Source of the DNA: SZUA-181 sp964601765
Lineage (GTDB): Bacteria > Pseudomonadota > Zetaproteobacteria > Mariprofundales > Mariprofundaceae
Direction of reading: 5' to 3'
Length of the DNA: 15,556 nucleotides
NCBI GenBank assembly: GCA_964601765.1
Contig: CAZROR010000038.1
Span: 1 to 15,556, forward strand
The notes beneath the pieces are model-generated. The model worked only from the letters and a program-made list of their open reading frames with translations, did not search any database and had not been told where the DNA came from. Numbering within the stretch: position 1 is the first letter of the stretch; each line of letters opens with the position of its first letter. Positions 15,523 to 15,556 of the stretch are shown here, one piece after another. Made by a program: the position numbers and the translations under genes.

Positions 15523-15551
15523 ATTACAGCATTGGCGGCACAGGCGGTCAA
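15523..15551 (-). promoter_or_regulatory. Putative sigma70 promoter of the leuA leader
   Basis: On the minus strand TTGACC (15546-15551) and TGTAAT (15523-15528) have exactly 17 bases between them, a strong consensus match. Start is predicted near 15516. Confidence 0.55.
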
Positions 15552-15556
15552 TCACC

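Overview
The window is 15.6 kb of ordinary, densely coded bacterial chromosome, moderately GC-rich. The gene content points to a gammaproteobacterium: aroQ-accB-accC in tandem, Pseudomonas-like ThiS/ThiG, oligopeptidase A, an enterobacterial-type Pho box and a LeuA of E. coli-type length. The genus cannot be told from the sequence. No tRNA, rRNA, CRISPR array, insertion sequence or prophage was seen.

Layout, left to right. (1) Bases 2-85 hold the last 27 codons of a type II toxin of the RelE/YoeB group, cut by the window edge. (2) Bases 218-5040 hold a tightly packed operon for a Gld-like ABC transporter: ATPase, a fused permease-GldG protein of 962 residues, and a DUF4340 protein, with a credible sigma70-like promoter at 157-184. 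(3) hemC (heme/tetrapyrrole pathway) stands alone behind a possible promoter whose spacer is a tandem 8-bp repeat. (4) Between hemC and prlC lies a close match to a PhoB-controlled promoter, followed about 40 bases after its predicted start by a strong intrinsic terminator. It could make a ~65-nt RNA or act as an attenuated leader for prlC. (5) prlC (oligopeptidase A) converges on a minus-strand block: thiS-thiG (thiazole synthesis for thiamine), hemE (uroporphyrinogen decarboxylase), a candidate small CGGC-motif ORF, and a 45-residue lipoprotein. The lipoprotein is a clear small gene with an ideal ribosome binding site. (6) Divergent from thiS is a plus-strand operon of TPR protein, aroQ (shikimate pathway), accB and accC (fatty acid synthesis). 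(7) leuA on the minus strand converges on accC.

The most interesting parts are regulatory. Upstream of leuA there is a sigma70-like promoter (spacer 17), a 22-codon leucine-rich leader ORF starting at the predicted transcription start, an intrinsic terminator just before leuA, and a 7-base segment late in the leader that can pair with the 5' arm of that terminator. Together these form a complete candidate transcription attenuator. The hemC-prlC Pho-type promoter with its immediate terminator is the other strong candidate. The rest is housekeeping: heme (hemC, hemE), thiamine, aromatic amino acids, fatty acids and leucine. The transporter operon is the only clear multi-gene system whose substrate is unknown.
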